Origin: Gammaproteobacteria bacterium
GTDB lineage: Bacteria > Pseudomonadota > Gammaproteobacteria > Eutrophobiales > Eutrophobiaceae
NCBI GenBank assembly: GCA_018676275.1
Contig: JABHFC010000131.1
Coordinates: 1-6,209 of the forward strand
Direction of reading: 5' to 3'
Length of the DNA stretch: 6,209 nt
A program made the translations under genes and the position numbers. The first letter of the stretch is position 1; every line of letters begins with the position of its first letter. Below the pieces are notes generated by a model, which saw only the letters and a list, made by a program, of their open reading frames with translations, searched no databases and was not told the origin of the DNA. Shown in pieces: positions 5,991-6,209 of this stretch.

Positions 5991-6209
5991 AGAGAGGAAG
6001 TCGACCTGTAAGCCGGGTTCTGTCCTGTTGATTAATATCAACAGTGGTAATCATTCATCTGGGATTTGCGTCACCGCAAACCTCTAGCGACCTACCCGAA
6101 CCCAGTGCGGACCACACCTGATGGGTTCCTATTTGGTCTTGCTCCGGATGGGGTTTACCCTGCCACCACTGTTACCAGCGGCGCGGTGCGCTCTTACCGC
6201 ACCATTTCA
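5991..6209 (-). ncRNA. rnpB: RNase P RNA, bacterial type A (3' part; 5' part outside window)
   Basis: Catalytic RNA of ribonuclease P, which removes the 5' leader of pre-tRNAs. Landmarks on the minus strand, in RNA order: GGTGCGGTAAGAGCGCACCG (about 6203-6184; conserved P10-P12 region), GGTAACAGTGGTGGCAGGGTAAACCC-type P13/P14 segment ending near 6151, CCGGAGCAAGACCAAATAGG (from 6147), the P15/P16 stem-loop with the GGT expected to pair with tRNA CCA (6118-6116), GGGTTCGGGTAGG (about 6104-6092), a P18 hairpin with a GTGA (GNRA) loop (6082-6063), the conserved AGATGAATGA (about 6060-6051), a P19-like hairpin (6044-6025), the universal ACAGAACCCGGCTTA carrying the P4 3' strand (6023-6009), and the P1 3' strand GGTCGACTTCC. 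The 5' half with P1-P9 strands is missing only because the window ends. The 3' end is placed at about 5991, within a few bases. Confidence 0.96.

Overview
The window is ordinary chromosomal DNA from a gammaproteobacterium of moderate G+C content. It holds the 5' part of the dcw (division and cell wall) cluster, preceded by yaaA and the RNase P RNA gene. All recognised genes lie on the minus strand, so the transcriptional order runs from high to low coordinates: rnpB (3' part), yaaA, mraZ, rsmH, ftsL, ftsI, murE (C-terminus cut off at base 1). Family membership rests on motifs read directly from the translations. The MurE DNPR signature indicates meso-diaminopimelate peptidoglycan. Protein lengths close to the E. 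coli ones and an RNase P RNA with E. coli-like architecture favour Gammaproteobacteria; I cannot name a genus.

Layout. Bases 5991-6209 are the 3' part of rnpB. Bases 5947-5990 are a short spacer with a T-run and the yaaA ribosome binding site. Bases 5173-5946 are yaaA. Bases 4847-5172 are the one long non-coding stretch: its distal part is AT-rich with three inverted repeats and no gene that I can see, and its proximal part is a well-formed sigma-70 promoter followed by 10-bp-spaced TGGGG boxes, the expected autorepressor operator of MraZ. Bases 1-4846 are the packed mraZ-rsmH-ftsL-ftsI-murE operon. The last three junctions (rsmH/ftsL, ftsL/ftsI, ftsI/murE) are each a 4-nt ATGA overlap, which implies translational coupling.

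How the genes work together. MraZ sets expression of the cluster. RsmH methylates C1402 of 16S rRNA. FtsL (with FtsB and FtsQ encoded elsewhere) activates the septal synthase FtsW-FtsI. FtsI cross-links septal peptidoglycan, and MurE adds the diamino acid to the precursor that FtsI later uses. YaaA, a peroxide-stress protein, and rnpB are functionally separate neighbours.

I found no mobile element, CRISPR array, tRNA, defence system or clearly new system. The points most worth a second look are the yaaA insertion between rnpB and mraZ, the palindromes downstream of yaaA, the almost missing cytoplasmic tail of FtsL, and the rnpB 3' end, where a T-run follows with no separate terminator hairpin.
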